Assembly: GCA_016841445.1 (NCBI GenBank)
Contig: JAENZD010000002.1
Span: 496,001-560,000, forward strand
Length of the DNA stretch: 64,000 nt
Direction: 5' to 3'
From: Anaerolineaceae bacterium
GTDB taxonomy: Bacteria > Chloroflexota > Anaerolineae > Anaerolineales > Anaerolineaceae
Under the pieces are notes generated by a model. The model saw only the letters and a list, made by a program, of their open reading frames with translations, made no database searches and was not told where the DNA came from. This document shows, piece by piece, positions 52,425 to 61,807 of this stretch. How positions within the stretch are numbered: the first letter of the stretch is position 1; each line of letters opens with the position of its first letter. A program made the translations under genes and the position numbers.

Positions 52425-55400
52425 ATGTCTAATAAAAACCAGGAAAACTTAGATAAAAGAGAACCATATTGGGATAATGTCAAAGGTTTACTAATTATCC
52501 TGGTTGTTTTAGGCCATTTTCTTTGGGATTTCAGAGATCAAGGTTTTGCCAGATATTTAGTTGATTTTATTTATGTTTTTCATATGCCTGCATTTGTTTT
52601 TGTGGCTGGTTATTTAAGTAAAAGCAAGCGTTCTAAATCTAATCATGCCATACAAAGATTGTTTGTCATCTATTTTATTTTTAATACCGCATTAATGCTT
52701 TTTGGTTATCTATCAGAAGGAACGCCTTTAGTATTATTTACACCCTACTATTCCTCTTGGTTTATCATCTCATTATTAACTTGGCGATTGATAATAAAAC
52801 TCATAGAAAAATTTCCATATTTACTTTTCTTAAGTATTATTGCGGCGATATTGGTGGGATTTTGGGGTGATATTTCAAATATACTATCTATTTCAAGGAC
52901 AGTTGCTTTTTTCCCGTTCTTCGTTTTCGGATATAAATTTTCTGGAAAAAAGTTAACCGACGTTATCTCTAATCGAACACTAAAGGATTATTTTTTGGGG
53001 GTTTTGTTATTTATTCTTGGCATTATCCTTTCTAGTTTGTTTTTTAATAACTATCCTGAATTATCTGATTTGAATTTCTCAATGTCTGTTTATTTATCCT
53101 GGTTTGATGTTTATGCTAGGATCATTGTTTTTTGCATCGCTGGATTAATGATAAGAAGTATCTTACTATTTACCCCCAAAAAATCTATCCCCCTTTTAAC
53201 GAAATGGGGAAAAAACTCATTAAGCATATATATTATTCATCGTTTTGTCACACTATTTTTTTCTAAAATCTTCATTCCAATTAAGTACGTTGACTATTAC
53301 ATCCTTTATGCGTGTTTAGCTACTTTACTAACTGTTTTATTATTAGGATCTGATTTTATATCGGCGAAATTCAATGTCTTTATCGATTTTATTCAAAATA
53401 AAATAATCGATATTACTACCAGGCAGTCATTGATAAATCAATCGAAAAAATCGGGTTTCTTGCTTGTTGTTATCCTAATTGCTATTTTAATGACCCCAAT
53501 GTTGGTTAGTTTATTCCCTTCTTCTGAAAGAGTGACGTCAAATAATTTACCAGAAGATATCATCCACCAAATCATATCCGAAGAACAAAGTGATGATATC
53601 GAAAATGCATTTTCTATTGCATTTGTGGGGGATTTAATCTTATTGGAAGATCAGGTAAAAAGTGCATACTCAGATTCTCGAGCCGAATATGATTTTAATC
53701 CTATGTTTGAATATGCAAAGGATTACTTGAGTGAAGCTGATTTAGCAATTGGTGTTCTTGAAGGTCCTATAGCAGGAAAAGAGGAAGGATTCTCTTCGGG
53801 CAATTATGATGATAACATCCCCCTGTACTTAAATTTCCCTGATGAATTTCCCAGAGCTATAAAGAATTCAGGCATTGATCTTGTGACGACTGCGAATAAC
53901 CATGTCCTTGATAAAGGCGTAAAAGGAGCTGTTCGAACGCTTGATGTGTTGGATGAAATAGGAATGTTACATGTGGGTTCTTATAGAAATATAAATGAGA
54001 AAGAGTCAGTTTTTATAATTGAGGAAAAAGGCTTACGCATTGCTTTCTTGGCTTACACATTTGGCAGCAACTATTATTCGGAGGATTATTTTATTAATGA
54101 AAAACCATATATCACCTCAATTTTAGTTGATCCAAAAAGCAAGAATTTTGATTTGGTCAAGAAAATGGTGCTGTCGGATTTTCAAAGAATAAAACAGTTA
54201 AATGATCCCCCTGACTTAATCGTGGTTTTACCCCACATAGGAACACAGTTCTCACATGAAACAGATGACTTCCAGGAAACCTGGAATAGAATATTTATGG
54301 ATGCGGGAGCGGATATTATCTTAGGCGATCACTCTCATGCTGTTCAACCGATAGAATTTCAAAATGCTGTTGACATCTACGGCCAAGAAAAAACTGTTCT
54401 CGTTGTCAATAGCCCTGGAAATTTCGCCAATTCATATGTGGAACACAATGGAGATGCAACGGCAATTATTGAAGTTTATATAGATTTGCAAAAGAAAGAA
54501 ATTGTTTCTGCTGGTGTCATACCCATGTACACATACTCATCAGCTAATGGGAGTTATCTAGCTTTGCCTATTTATGATATCCTGAATGATTCTTCTTTGA
54601 GCAATCTGGTTAGTGTTTATGAGATGGATAGAATAGCTGAAGTACAGAATATCGTTACATCAGTAATGCTACAAACAGAATTAACCTTGGATCAGGTACA
54701 AGATAGATATTATTTATTTGCTGATGGTTATTTCAGACAGCCTGTTAAACCAATTGAAATTACACCGGATATGACAGAATCTAAATTCTATGAGGTGATT
54801 TCACAATCTCAAAATATTTGTTTTATTGGGGACAGTATAACGGCAGGAACAAAAAATGGGGGTTATGGATGGTTTGAACCATTTATGGCTGCATTCCCAG
54901 ATAAAACCTTCAGCAGACAAGCCTGGGGATCTGCAACAACCATAACTTTATTAGAAAATATAGACTCTATAAAAGAACAGTTTGCTGATTTGTATGTTAT
55001 TGCAATTGGCACGAATGATGTTAGGTATAGAGATGAAAAAATCTGTGCGATGGATTCAGCAACCTTTGTTGATAATATTGATCATTTGATAAGAAAAATT
55101 GCGGGAAAAAATCCAAATGCAGAATTTGTCTTGATCAGTCCCTGGTTTGCATTGGATAATGATCCATTAACTAAAATTCCTCCGGATGAGAGAGATTATT
55201 TGTTAAATGAATATGGAAAAGAACTTGAAACATACAGCCTAAGTAACGGATATCTTTATGTAAATCCGAATAAAGCTATCAAGCAGGAATTGTCAGCAGA
55301 AGTTGTTTCGAAATACCTGCTCGATTATATTCATCCCAATGCGAACAATGGAATTGCATTATATAGTCAAGCGGCGCTTGAATATTTAGGAGAGCAATGA
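52425..55400 (+). CDS. Three-domain fusion: acyltransferase-3, CapA-like phosphoesterase, SGNH hydrolase
   Basis: A 991-residue protein. Residues 1-365 are an Acyl_transf_3 membrane domain (WDNVKGLLIILVVLGHF, FHMPAFVFVAGYL) with about ten helices. Residues 398-700 are a CapA/PGA_cap metallophosphoesterase-like domain: VGD403, NNH493, PHIG and GDHSH (D635-H638). Residues 795-991 are an SGNH hydrolase: GDS804, GTND (863-865) and DYIH (967-970). One helix at about 345-365 places the last two domains outside. Acyltransferase-3 plus SGNH fusions O-acetylate glycans; the central CapA domain is unusual. The DNA is clearly more AT-rich than its neighbours and follows a tRNA, so transfer is likely. 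Confidence 0.85.
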   Translation: MSNKNQENLDKREPYWDNVKGLLIILVVLGHFLWDFRDQGFARYLVDFIYVFHMPAFVFVAGYLSKSKRSKSNHAIQRLFVIYFIFNTALMLFGYLSEGTPLVLFTPYYSSWFIISLLTWRLIIKLIEKFPYLLFLSIIAAILVGFWGDISNILSISRTVAFFPFFVFGYKFSGKKLTDVISNRTLKDYFLGVLLFILGIILSSLFFNNYPELSDLNFSMSVYLSWFDVYARIIVFCIAGLMIRSILLFTPKKSIPLLTKWGKNSLSIYIIHRFVTLFFSKIFIPIKYVDYYILYACLATLLTVLLLGSDFISAKFNVFIDFIQNKIIDITTRQSLINQSKKSGFLLVVILIAILMTPMLVSLFPSSERVTSNNLPEDIIHQIISEEQSDDIENAFSIAFVGDLILLEDQVKSAYSDSRAEYDFNPMFEYAKDYLSEADLAIGVLEGPIAGKEEGFSSGNYDDNIPLYLNFPDEFPRAIKNSGIDLVTTANNHVLDKGVKGAVRTLDVLDEIGMLHVGSYRNINEKESVFIIEEKGLRIAFLAYTFGSNYYSEDYFINEKPYITSILVDPKSKNFDLVKKMVLSDFQRIKQLNDPPDLIVVLPHIGTQFSHETDDFQETWNRIFMDAGADIILGDHSHAVQPIEFQNAVDIYGQEKTVLVVNSPGNFANSYVEHNGDATAIIEVYIDLQKKEIVSAGVIPMYTYSSANGSYLALPIYDILNDSSLSNLVSVYEMDRIAEVQNIVTSVMLQTELTLDQVQDRYYLFADGYFRQPVKPIEITPDMTESKFYEVISQSQNICFIGDSITAGTKNGGYGWFEPFMAAFPDKTFSRQAWGSATTITLLENIDSIKEQFADLYVIAIGTNDVRYRDEKICAMDSATFVDNIDHLIRKIAGKNPNAEFVLISPWFALDNDPLTKIPPDERDYLLNEYGKELETYSLSNGYLYVNPNKAIKQELSAEVVSKYLLDYIHPNANNGIALYSQAALEYLGEQ

Positions 55401-55604
55401 TTGTAAATATATTGTACAAAGCCTTTGTTAATTAAGATTCTGATGTTGCGAATTAAATTATGTGAATACCTATTATGCAAAGCATCATGCATAGTTTATT
55501 TTAGTATTCGCATTAAGAAATTTTATTAATAAATGCTGATTTATAAGTGGTCATTTTCTAAAGGGAAGTTTTTTGAACTTGGATGTGTATCAAACTCCCA
55601 ATTC

Positions 55605-56417
55605 TTAAAAATAAAAAACAGCAATCACACCAAGGATTAAGAAGGGCGTAAAGGGCTGGGGGTTTGCAAAAGCGCGGTACCGCTTTGAGGATATCAGCAC
55701 AACCAGGAATACCAGTGAATACGCACTGAAAGCCAGAATGCCTGCAATGATGCCCCCGATGATGGCTGGCCACCCTGCAAAGAACCCTAGAAAGACTCCT
55801 GCAAAAACATCTCCAAGACCAAAAGCAACTTGATTGACCGATTTCCCCCGCAGTTTTCCAAGAAATTTCGTAAAAACGATCCCCAACACAAAAAATCCCA
55901 AAGTAACAGCCAATCCCGCTAGCCCACCATAGAGTGCTTTCGAAAAGCCATGCATCAGTGATCCATAGATTATGAGCAGGATGAAACCAACAAGACTGGT
56001 CTGGATCAGAACAATGTGATGCTCAATATCGATCACAATGATCACACCCAGGAACAGGAGAATGGGGAGTGTTTCCCAATAGCCAAGATTGTAAAAGGGG
56101 AAGAACCTGAGAAGAACGGAACAGGCCGCAGCGGCGAACAGAACAATATAAGTCCTGAGGGACCGCTTTTGTCCGCAGTTAGGGCACTTTTTGAATAGTA
56201 AATACGTTTTGAAGTTGTAAGGCTGATCACAATTGGTGCACATCGGGTAGGCCAGCCGCCGGTTCGCAGGCAGCACATCGGCAAAGTAGTTGATCAGAAT
56301 CCCGATGAATATACCAGTAATTGCTGAAATACCGAGTGTTAAAACCTTCAATAGGGAGAAATCAAAAGATTGTGCTGCAACCAATGAGAGGTATTGCGTA
56401 TAAATTTCAGTCGCCAT
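55605..56417 (-). CDS. Prepilin peptidase (A24 family) for the Flp/Tad pilus
   Basis: A 270-residue membrane aspartic protease. The ATG at 56417 is chosen over the TTG at 56435. It carries C60-x2-C63 and C78-x2-C81 in the cytoplasmic loop, as in long-form PilD enzymes. D130 in VIDIEHH and D203 in GLGDV are the two catalytic aspartates. It cleaves prepilin leaders after glycine; the Flp pilin at 58544 is the obvious substrate. The second cysteine set and the eight helices make it a PilD-like rather than a minimal TadV-like form. The usual N-methylation cannot be judged. A minus-strand extended -10 lies upstream. Confidence 0.9.
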   Translation of the reverse strand: MATEIYTQYLSLVAAQSFDFSLLKVLTLGISAITGIFIGILINYFADVLPANRRLAYPMCTNCDQPYNFKTYLLFKKCPNCGQKRSLRTYIVLFAAAACSVLLRFFPFYNLGYWETLPILLFLGVIIVIDIEHHIVLIQTSLVGFILLIIYGSLMHGFSKALYGGLAGLAVTLGFFVLGIVFTKFLGKLRGKSVNQVAFGLGDVFAGVFLGFFAGWPAIIGGIIAGILAFSAYSLVFLVVLISSKRYRAFANPQPFTPFLILGVIAVFYF

Positions 56418-56469
56418 ATTCACCACTTGATCCAAAATCGATAAGTCTACAGATTTACAATATTCACCA

Positions 56470-56478
56470 AGTATACCA
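56470..56478 (-). promoter_or_regulatory. Extended -10 promoter of the prepilin peptidase gene
   Basis: On the minus strand TGG precedes TATACT (complement of 56470-56475), about 53 bases before the ATG. A -35 box with standard spacing is not evident. Confidence 0.42.
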
Positions 56479-56661
56479 TTGCTGAAGTTAGAAGCTTATT
56501 ATCGACCGGATTGAACCCCGTTTTCTAAGCAGTACTTATATTTCTTATGTTTATTTCGAATCACTCTGTGCTGCTTCTCCCAAGATGAAAATGTCGGATA
56601 TGTAGTATCATTTCAGCTAGATAGAAATGTTTTGTGTTTGAAAATCTGCTGGAGGTCACTG

Positions 56662-58230
56662 ATGCTTGTGAAATTAAGGTCACGTTTGAATACACTTCAA
56701 CCATCGATCTTATTCTTGACCCTGGCTATCTTGCTTGGCGGGTTCATACGGTTGGCCCCTGTATTAAATTCGACTTTTCCCCTGAATGATGGCGGTCTAT
56801 TCTATGCCATGACACAGGAGCTGGTTGAAAATGGATTCAAACTGCCTCAGTTCTCAACTTTTAACAACCTGCAGATCCCTTTCGCTTACCCGCCGCTTGG
56901 TTTCTATCTTTCAGGAGGTTTGTATAAAATAACAGGTTGGGAATTACTCGATATCTTCCGCTTACTCCCTGCAATCTTTTCAATATTAACTATTCCAGCT
57001 TTTTACTTAATCGCTAAAGCTTTGTTAGATGAGGATGTTGCTGTTGGTCTTTCCGTATTGATCTTTTCTTTTATCCCAATTGACTTCGAATGGTTTCTAA
57101 TGGGTGGTGGCATCACAAGGGCACCTGGGTTCTTGTTTTCACTCCTTGCCCTTTATTTTGGTTATAAAAGCTTCGTCCATGGGAGATGGTTTAATATATT
57201 GCTTACGGCTGTATTTTCATCGACAGCGGTGCTGCTGCACCCTGAAGCTGCAGCCCATACAGCAATCGGCCTATTAATTTTTTTTATATTCAAAGGTCGG
57301 ACCAAAAAAGGTTTGCTATCCGCTGTTGTGATTGTTCTGGGCGTGCTCTTGATGACCTGCCCATGGTGGATCAATGTATTCCGGGATCATGGGGTGTCGC
57401 CCATTTTTGCTGCAAGCAGAGTGGGTGTTGATGGTATCATTAAATACTTAAACCTAATATTGTTTAATTTCACGGGTGAATATGGGTTGACATCGATCGC
57501 TCTTTTGGCTTTTGCTGGGATTTTTTATTGCATTCATAAAAAACAAAACCTGTTACCCGTGTGGTTGCTTGCGACTTTTTTAATTGCACAACGTGGTGAG
57601 ATCATTGCTTTGCTAGCTGGTATTACATTATCAGCTGCTCTGATGAAATTGGGCCAGACAAATTTTGGAAAAGGAAGGGGGGAGAACCCAAAAATACTTT
57701 CAGGTATTTTACCCAAAATATTATTCACGATATTATTATTTCAATGGATGTTTTCTGGAATTACAATAATCAATGAAGTGTCATCCAGGTATACACTTAC
57801 CACTTCAGAGATTTCGGCAATGGCTTGGGTAAAAGAGAACACCCCTGTTGATAGTAAATTCATCATCCTGAGTGGCACTCATCCATTATTTGACCCCAAC
57901 TCTGAATGGTTCCCAGCTTTAACAAATCGCCAGTCTATTTCCACCATCCAGGGAAATGAATGGATTTCTCAAGTTGACTTTGATGAATTAAGGAATAATT
58001 CATTGAGCTTACAAGCGTGCATATTACAAGACTTGGACTGCTTGGATGAATGGGATAATTATTTTGGATGGGAGTACGATTATATTTTTCTTAGAAAATT
58101 CACTTTAATTCAGAATTATGGCAAAATCCCAACGGTCGGCCTTTCTAATGATCTTTCAACATCCTCTCGTTTTTATCTGGTCCATGAAACGGAAACGATC
58201 CTCATTTATAAAGTGGATGAGACCTACTGA
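56662..58230 (+). CDS. GT39-like polytopic membrane protein
   Basis: A 522-residue protein with about eleven helices. The ATG at 56662 follows GGAGG by six bases and replaces an upstream TTG at 56632. The first outside loop has FPLNDGGLFYAMTQEL, with a D-G-G-x-F-Y motif near residue 38 typical of GT39-like C-type glycosyltransferases. A later loop has PFAYPPLGFYLSG. The soluble C-terminus (from about 385) includes MAWVKENTPVDSKFI, as in ArnT-like enzymes. Placed next to pilus genes, it might glycosylate pilins, or it may belong to the polysaccharide system. Neither is shown. A 313-base gap (58231-58543) follows, with nothing but the flp promoter. Confidence 0.72.
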   Translation: MLVKLRSRLNTLQPSILFLTLAILLGGFIRLAPVLNSTFPLNDGGLFYAMTQELVENGFKLPQFSTFNNLQIPFAYPPLGFYLSGGLYKITGWELLDIFRLLPAIFSILTIPAFYLIAKALLDEDVAVGLSVLIFSFIPIDFEWFLMGGGITRAPGFLFSLLALYFGYKSFVHGRWFNILLTAVFSSTAVLLHPEAAAHTAIGLLIFFIFKGRTKKGLLSAVVIVLGVLLMTCPWWINVFRDHGVSPIFAASRVGVDGIIKYLNLILFNFTGEYGLTSIALLAFAGIFYCIHKKQNLLPVWLLATFLIAQRGEIIALLAGITLSAALMKLGQTNFGKGRGENPKILSGILPKILFTILLFQWMFSGITIINEVSSRYTLTTSEISAMAWVKENTPVDSKFIILSGTHPLFDPNSEWFPALTNRQSISTIQGNEWISQVDFDELRNNSLSLQACILQDLDCLDEWDNYFGWEYDYIFLRKFTLIQNYGKIPTVGLSNDLSTSSRFYLVHETETILIYKVDETY

Positions 58231-58476
58231 GATAAATTTGGATTTCGGCCGATTTCTTATAATATTATGGTGCATGAGCTGCTGGTTGCGTGACACCTGC
58301 AGACCTGACAACAAATAACTTTTCTTATATTTGTTGAATGGGCAGAAATTGTAAATTATTGGATTAATTGTAAACATCAGATCCCTAAAGATTAATTTAA
58401 CCTAAAATAGCCGGGAATAAATTTAATACAACACTTATAAGACTATAAATATTTTAATCTTGGTAAAAAAATGAAC

Positions 58477-58505
58477 TTGACAAATGGAAAAGATTCGTTT
58501 ATGAT
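58477..58505 (+). promoter_or_regulatory. Near-consensus sigma-70 promoter of the Flp pilin gene
   Basis: A perfect TTGACA at 58477-58482 and TATGAT at 58500-58505 are separated by 17 bases. Transcription would start near 58512, and GGGAGGG provides a strong ribosome site six bases before the ATG. It is the best promoter in the window and fits high-level pilin expression. Confidence 0.85.
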
Positions 58506-58543
58506 GGTATTACTTATTCACTATTCCTTTTGGGAGGGATGTA

Positions 58544-58750
58544 ATGATTGATAAAATTAAGTTTTTCATGTGGCGTTTGTGGACAGGTCAGGAAGAAGGA
58601 CAGGGTCTGATTGAATATGCCTTAATCGTTCTTTTGATCGCTATTGCAGTGATCTTGATCCTCCAGGCAGTTGGCGTCCAGATCTTTAATGTTTTTGATA
58701 ACATTAGAGGTGAGTTAGAGGTTCAAGGGACAAAGATTCCATTAACCTAG
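58544..58750 (+). CDS. flp: Flp/Fap family type IVb pilin
   Basis: A 68-residue prepilin, the main subunit of a Tad pilus. Its leader ends at G19 (TGQEEG); cleavage there leaves a mature start QGLIEYALIVLL with the required E24 at +5 and Y25 at +6. A hydrophobic helix follows (about 22-44), with a short polar tail. The leader of 19 residues and the E-Y pair are diagnostic. The gene is isolated between its own strong promoter and a hairpin terminator at 58779-58802. The prepilin peptidase is at 55605. Confidence 0.93.
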   Translation: MIDKIKFFMWRLWTGQEEGQGLIEYALIVLLIAIAVILILQAVGVQIFNVFDNIRGELEVQGTKIPLT

Positions 58751-58778
58751 AATTAGCTTCACAAAAATAAATCATTAT

Positions 58779-58802
58779 AAAGCCTCTGCTTGCAGAGGCT
58801 TT
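58779..58802 (+). terminator. Hairpin terminator after the Flp pilin
   Basis: AAAGCCTCTGC at 58779-58789 and GCAGAGGCTTT at 58792-58802 are complementary around a minimal loop (effectively ten pairs with a 4-base loop). The run of T after the stem is short, so termination may be partial. Confidence 0.7.
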
Positions 58803-59398
58803 ATACGCGCAATAGTAGTTTTCACATATAATCCAAACCATGCGTTATTATAATTAATTAACAGAATCCTATGTGATTATTTTTTGGATATATTTTGACG
58901 CGAGTAAAGGGCATTTGGATGATTTAGTCGAAGAGGGTTTAATCTTGGGAAATATTATGGTTGGAATTGTTGTATAGGGGAATTGGTATTGAGTTTGTAA
59001 AAAGTCGAATTTTTATGATGTGACCAATGATACCTCGACTTAGACAGGTTAACTTTTACCGGGAGATGTTCACAAATATCTTTTGATCTGATCTGACTAG
59101 TTCTCTTGAGCTTTTTACATTATGTAACCCAATGAACGGGAATGACGTGTAACTTCTATCTTGATTTGCCGAACATATCCGATAAGGAAATTTGGTCTTC
59201 AGTAAAAATTCCGATGTTTTTCGCATGTAAATCAACCTACTGGATCATTGTGTGGTCTGGCAAGTGATCTTCTGGGTTTTCGGAAGCGTCCTGATCAGCA
59301 GACTAGTCAGGAACATTAGCGCATGCGGTGTGGCATGCTTATTGCACCAAGATGGTATGTTCGACAACCGCATATGAGCTAGATATGAGCCTGCTGGT

Positions 59399-59407
59399 TG
59401 CTATAAT
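59399..59407 (+). promoter_or_regulatory. Extended -10 promoter of the TadE/TadG operon
   Basis: TGC precedes a perfect TATAAT at 59402-59407. No -35 box with correct spacing is visible. Transcription would start near 59414, giving a leader of about 150 bases before the ATG at 59562. Confidence 0.55.
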
Positions 59408-59435
59408 GCCTAATATATCGTATCACGGTTATGAA

Positions 59436-59489
59436 TGGCACATCCCGATTCAGTGCCACAAGTAATGACCTTTATTAGATGTAAGGTCA
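59436..59489 (+). promoter_or_regulatory. Two hairpins in the TadE operon leader
   Basis: TGGCAC (59436-59441) pairs with GTGCCA (59453-59458) around 11 bases. TGACCTT (59466-59472) pairs with AAGGTCA (59483-59489) around 10 bases. Both are perfect and lie in the predicted untranslated leader. They may be an RNA regulatory element or operator sites. No known riboswitch class was recognised. Confidence 0.4.
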
Positions 59490-59561
59490 AAATAATGGTT
59501 ATCGTCTGTTGGATGGTATCACAAGCGGTTATTTATATGTCAGATCAGATAGAAGGTTGCT

Positions 59562-59996
59562 ATGGATAAAAATGAAAATCATACTTTCGTTAGAAACGGG
59601 AAGGTAAAAGCCCAGGCCATCGTTGAGTTTATGCTGCTGCTGCCGGTCTTGTTGCTACTTGTTTTAGGCGCGATTGACTTCGGCCGTTTGTTCTACGTCA
59701 AAATAGTGCTCACAAATGCTGCCCGCGAAGGCGCAAATTACCTTGCCTTTCACTCATTCGACCAGGATGATGGCTTTGTTCAAACCTGTGGAGTGGTCCA
59801 GGCGGAAGCCAACAGCTCCGGTGTGCAGGTCTACCCGGAAGAAGTTCAATATCTTAACTGCTGCACGCAGGGATCAAAAGTGGGCGTGCAGATTACAAAA
59901 TCGGTCAATTTGGTCTTTGATGGACTGCTGCAATCCCTGGGATTGCTGAATGGGCCAATCGTTTTAGATAATGTGGTTTATATGGTGGTGCAATGA
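59562..59996 (+). CDS. TadE-like minor pilin
   Basis: A 144-residue protein with GAAGG before the ATG. KAQAIVEFMLLLPVLLLL with its conserved glutamate and the following DFGRLFYVKIVLTNAAREGANY, given here as LTNAAREGANY, are the TadE signature: one N-terminal helix and an outside domain. The outside part has an adjacent cysteine pair in LNCCTQG, shared with the TadE-like gene at 63566. TadE proteins are pseudopilins needed for Tad pilus assembly. It overlaps the next gene by four bases. Confidence 0.9.
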   Translation: MDKNENHTFVRNGKVKAQAIVEFMLLLPVLLLLVLGAIDFGRLFYVKIVLTNAAREGANYLAFHSFDQDDGFVQTCGVVQAEANSSGVQVYPEEVQYLNCCTQGSKVGVQITKSVNLVFDGLLQSLGLLNGPIVLDNVVYMVVQ

Positions 59997-60421
59997 ATAA
60001 AAAACATCGTTATTCCGGTCAGTCAATAATTGAATTTATGTTGATCTTTCCCATGGCTTTCCTGCTGTTAACCGGATTGCTTGATTTGGGCAGGGGAATC
60101 TTCTATTATTCGTCTTTGTCCAATGCTGTGAGGGAAGCAGCCCGTTATACCACCACGCATAAAGACCTCACGGATGATGAGATCAAAGATAAAGTGCTGG
60201 AATATGCGTTCGGATTAACTAACACATCTAACCCCCTGGAGAAAGAGGATATCGTTGTTACTTATCCTGAGATCGTGAATGATTACAAGATCACCGTATC
60301 GATTGCTGCAACTTATGCCTTTGATCCTGTTACCCCCGGGATGGACGTATTTTGGGGAGGAGAAGATGGTATTCCTCTTTCGGTGCGATCTATAATGCGC
60401 ATCTCTGGGGCTGCAAGGTGA
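59993..60421 (+). CDS. TadE/TadF-like minor pilin
   Basis: A 142-residue protein whose ATG overlaps the previous stop (ATGA), so the two are coupled. SGQSIIEFMLIFPMAFLLLTG is the TadE-type helix, shown here as SIIEFMLIFPMAF, and LSNAVREAARYTT is the following signature. The outside part contains FGLTNTSNPLEKEDIVV and lacks the Cys pair of its neighbour. It probably acts as TadF, the second TadE-like pseudopilin, in the usual TadE-TadF-TadG set. Confidence 0.88.
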   Translation: MNKKHRYSGQSIIEFMLIFPMAFLLLTGLLDLGRGIFYYSSLSNAVREAARYTTTHKDLTDDEIKDKVLEYAFGLTNTSNPLEKEDIVVTYPEIVNDYKITVSIAATYAFDPVTPGMDVFWGGEDGIPLSVRSIMRISGAAR

Positions 60422-60440
60422 TGGAGAGTGAGGTTGAATC

Positions 60441-61772
60441 ATGAAAAATTTTCTGAAACATCATAAATTAGAAAAAGCGCAGATCATACCCGTTGTGGTG
60501 TTTGCCATGCTGGCATTGATCGGTATGGCAGCCCTGCTCCTGGATGGCGGCAATATTATGCTGAATCGACGCGAAGCCCAGAATGCTGCGGATGCCGGCG
60601 CGCTGGCAGGTGCGAGGGTCATGTGCAGGGATGATGATGCCACCCAGGCTGATATCTTCAATGCGGTCTACCAGTACACCACCGTTGAAAATAATGCTAC
60701 ACTCGTCTCCTGGGAAATAACCGATGAGAATGTCGGTCTGGTGAATGATTTGCGATTGGGTGAGGTGCTTGTCACTGCTGAGATTCAAAACGATTCATTC
60801 TTTGCCAGGATCTTCAACCAGGATACTTTGACCGCACAAGCGAGTGCAGGGGCGGGGTGCTTCACTTACGGGCCAGAGGTGGTGCTGCCCATCGCTTATC
60901 CTTGCTATACCCCCCTCTATTTTGGGGAGTCTGAGTACTACATTAAGAGCGAAGACTGCGATTATGCCATGCTCGATTGGGATTATTTTGACAGCGTCGC
61001 GAGGGATACTTGCGGGATGGCATATAACCCGCTGCTTGAAGGCGTGAAACCAACAGAAACTGAGGCCGAATGCATTAGGACATACCTCTACCAGCACCAC
61101 CCTGACATGATCTATGTGGTTGTGAACGAAGAAAAAATGTGTGCAAAAGATCCTGAAAACTATGATCCGGTAAATGAGCTTATTTGCGATCAATTTGTTG
61201 GGGGGGGTGAAGGGCACTACCAGCTTGCGTCAAGCTCGCGCGGCTGGCTCAACCTGGATGTCGGAAGCGCTGGTACCAGCGTACTGAGGAATTGGATCAT
61301 GGCAGTAAACAACCCGACACTGCACTCGCATATGTGGCTCAGCTTCATTGGCGGCACTCGGGCAGAGCCCGTTTTCACCGATCTGGAAAAGCGGCTTTTT
61401 GATGTGGTTTATATCCCGGTGTTTAACCATGTTTGTGATCACGAACCAGTAGACGGTGATATCTGCTACCAGGAAGCACATGCAGAGATTCCTGATAGTG
61501 AAGGTGTCTGCGAGGTGATTGCCGGCAGCCCGGGCAACGATTTTGGCCATGTGGTCGCTTTTGCGCCTTATTTCACCACCTGCGTCCGGCAAAAAGGGGA
61601 GCCCCAATGTGATGGCTTTGACCGAGCATTAGAATTGAACCCGCTGGCACTAGATAAAACAGAGTATTCTTTTGAAGGGTATTTCGTGGCCCCGCAGTAC
61701 CTGGAGAACCCGGAGGATGTGAGCCTGGGTGGCGCAGACCTTGGCTTGTACACGGCTTCTTTGACCCGGTAA
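60441..61772 (+). CDS. TadG-like pilus assembly protein
   Basis: A 443-residue protein with GAGG seven bases ahead of the ATG. It starts with AQIIPVVVFAMLALIGMAALLLDGG, given here as FAMLALIGMAALL, followed by REAQNAADAGALAGAR, the TadG-like N-terminal pattern. The rest is an outside domain rich in cysteine (at least fourteen) and acidic residues, without a von Willebrand factor A motif. That part is unlike typical TadG, which carries a vWA-like region, and may be stabilised by disulfides. It closes the TadE-F-G operon. A good terminator lies 36 bases downstream. Confidence 0.87.
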   Translation: MKNFLKHHKLEKAQIIPVVVFAMLALIGMAALLLDGGNIMLNRREAQNAADAGALAGARVMCRDDDATQADIFNAVYQYTTVENNATLVSWEITDENVGLVNDLRLGEVLVTAEIQNDSFFARIFNQDTLTAQASAGAGCFTYGPEVVLPIAYPCYTPLYFGESEYYIKSEDCDYAMLDWDYFDSVARDTCGMAYNPLLEGVKPTETEAECIRTYLYQHHPDMIYVVVNEEKMCAKDPENYDPVNELICDQFVGGGEGHYQLASSSRGWLNLDVGSAGTSVLRNWIMAVNNPTLHSHMWLSFIGGTRAEPVFTDLEKRLFDVVYIPVFNHVCDHEPVDGDICYQEAHAEIPDSEGVCEVIAGSPGNDFGHVVAFAPYFTTCVRQKGEPQCDGFDRALELNPLALDKTEYSFEGYFVAPQYLENPEDVSLGGADLGLYTASLTR

Positions 61773-61807
61773 TTTATGATTCAGAACATAATTCGATAAA
61801 TATATTT

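Larger units (their letters stand above)
58803..59561. other. 759-base intergenic region between flp and the TadE genes
   Basis: No convincing gene. A 34-codon frame from GTG 58873 to TAG 58977 has plausible protein composition (ends with a GLILGNIMVGIVV-like tail) but no clear ribosome site and may be a relic. TCCTGA (59289-59294) and TCAGGA (59307-59312) form an inverted repeat, and GCATGC occurs at 59321 and 59333. The promoter and two hairpins nearest the TadE gene are listed separately. Confidence 0.4.

Noticed and set aside
52280-52483. 67-codon minus-strand frame before the fusion gene
   Set aside because: It overlaps the start of the 991-residue gene, has no ribosome site, and lies in AT-rich DNA where such frames arise by chance.
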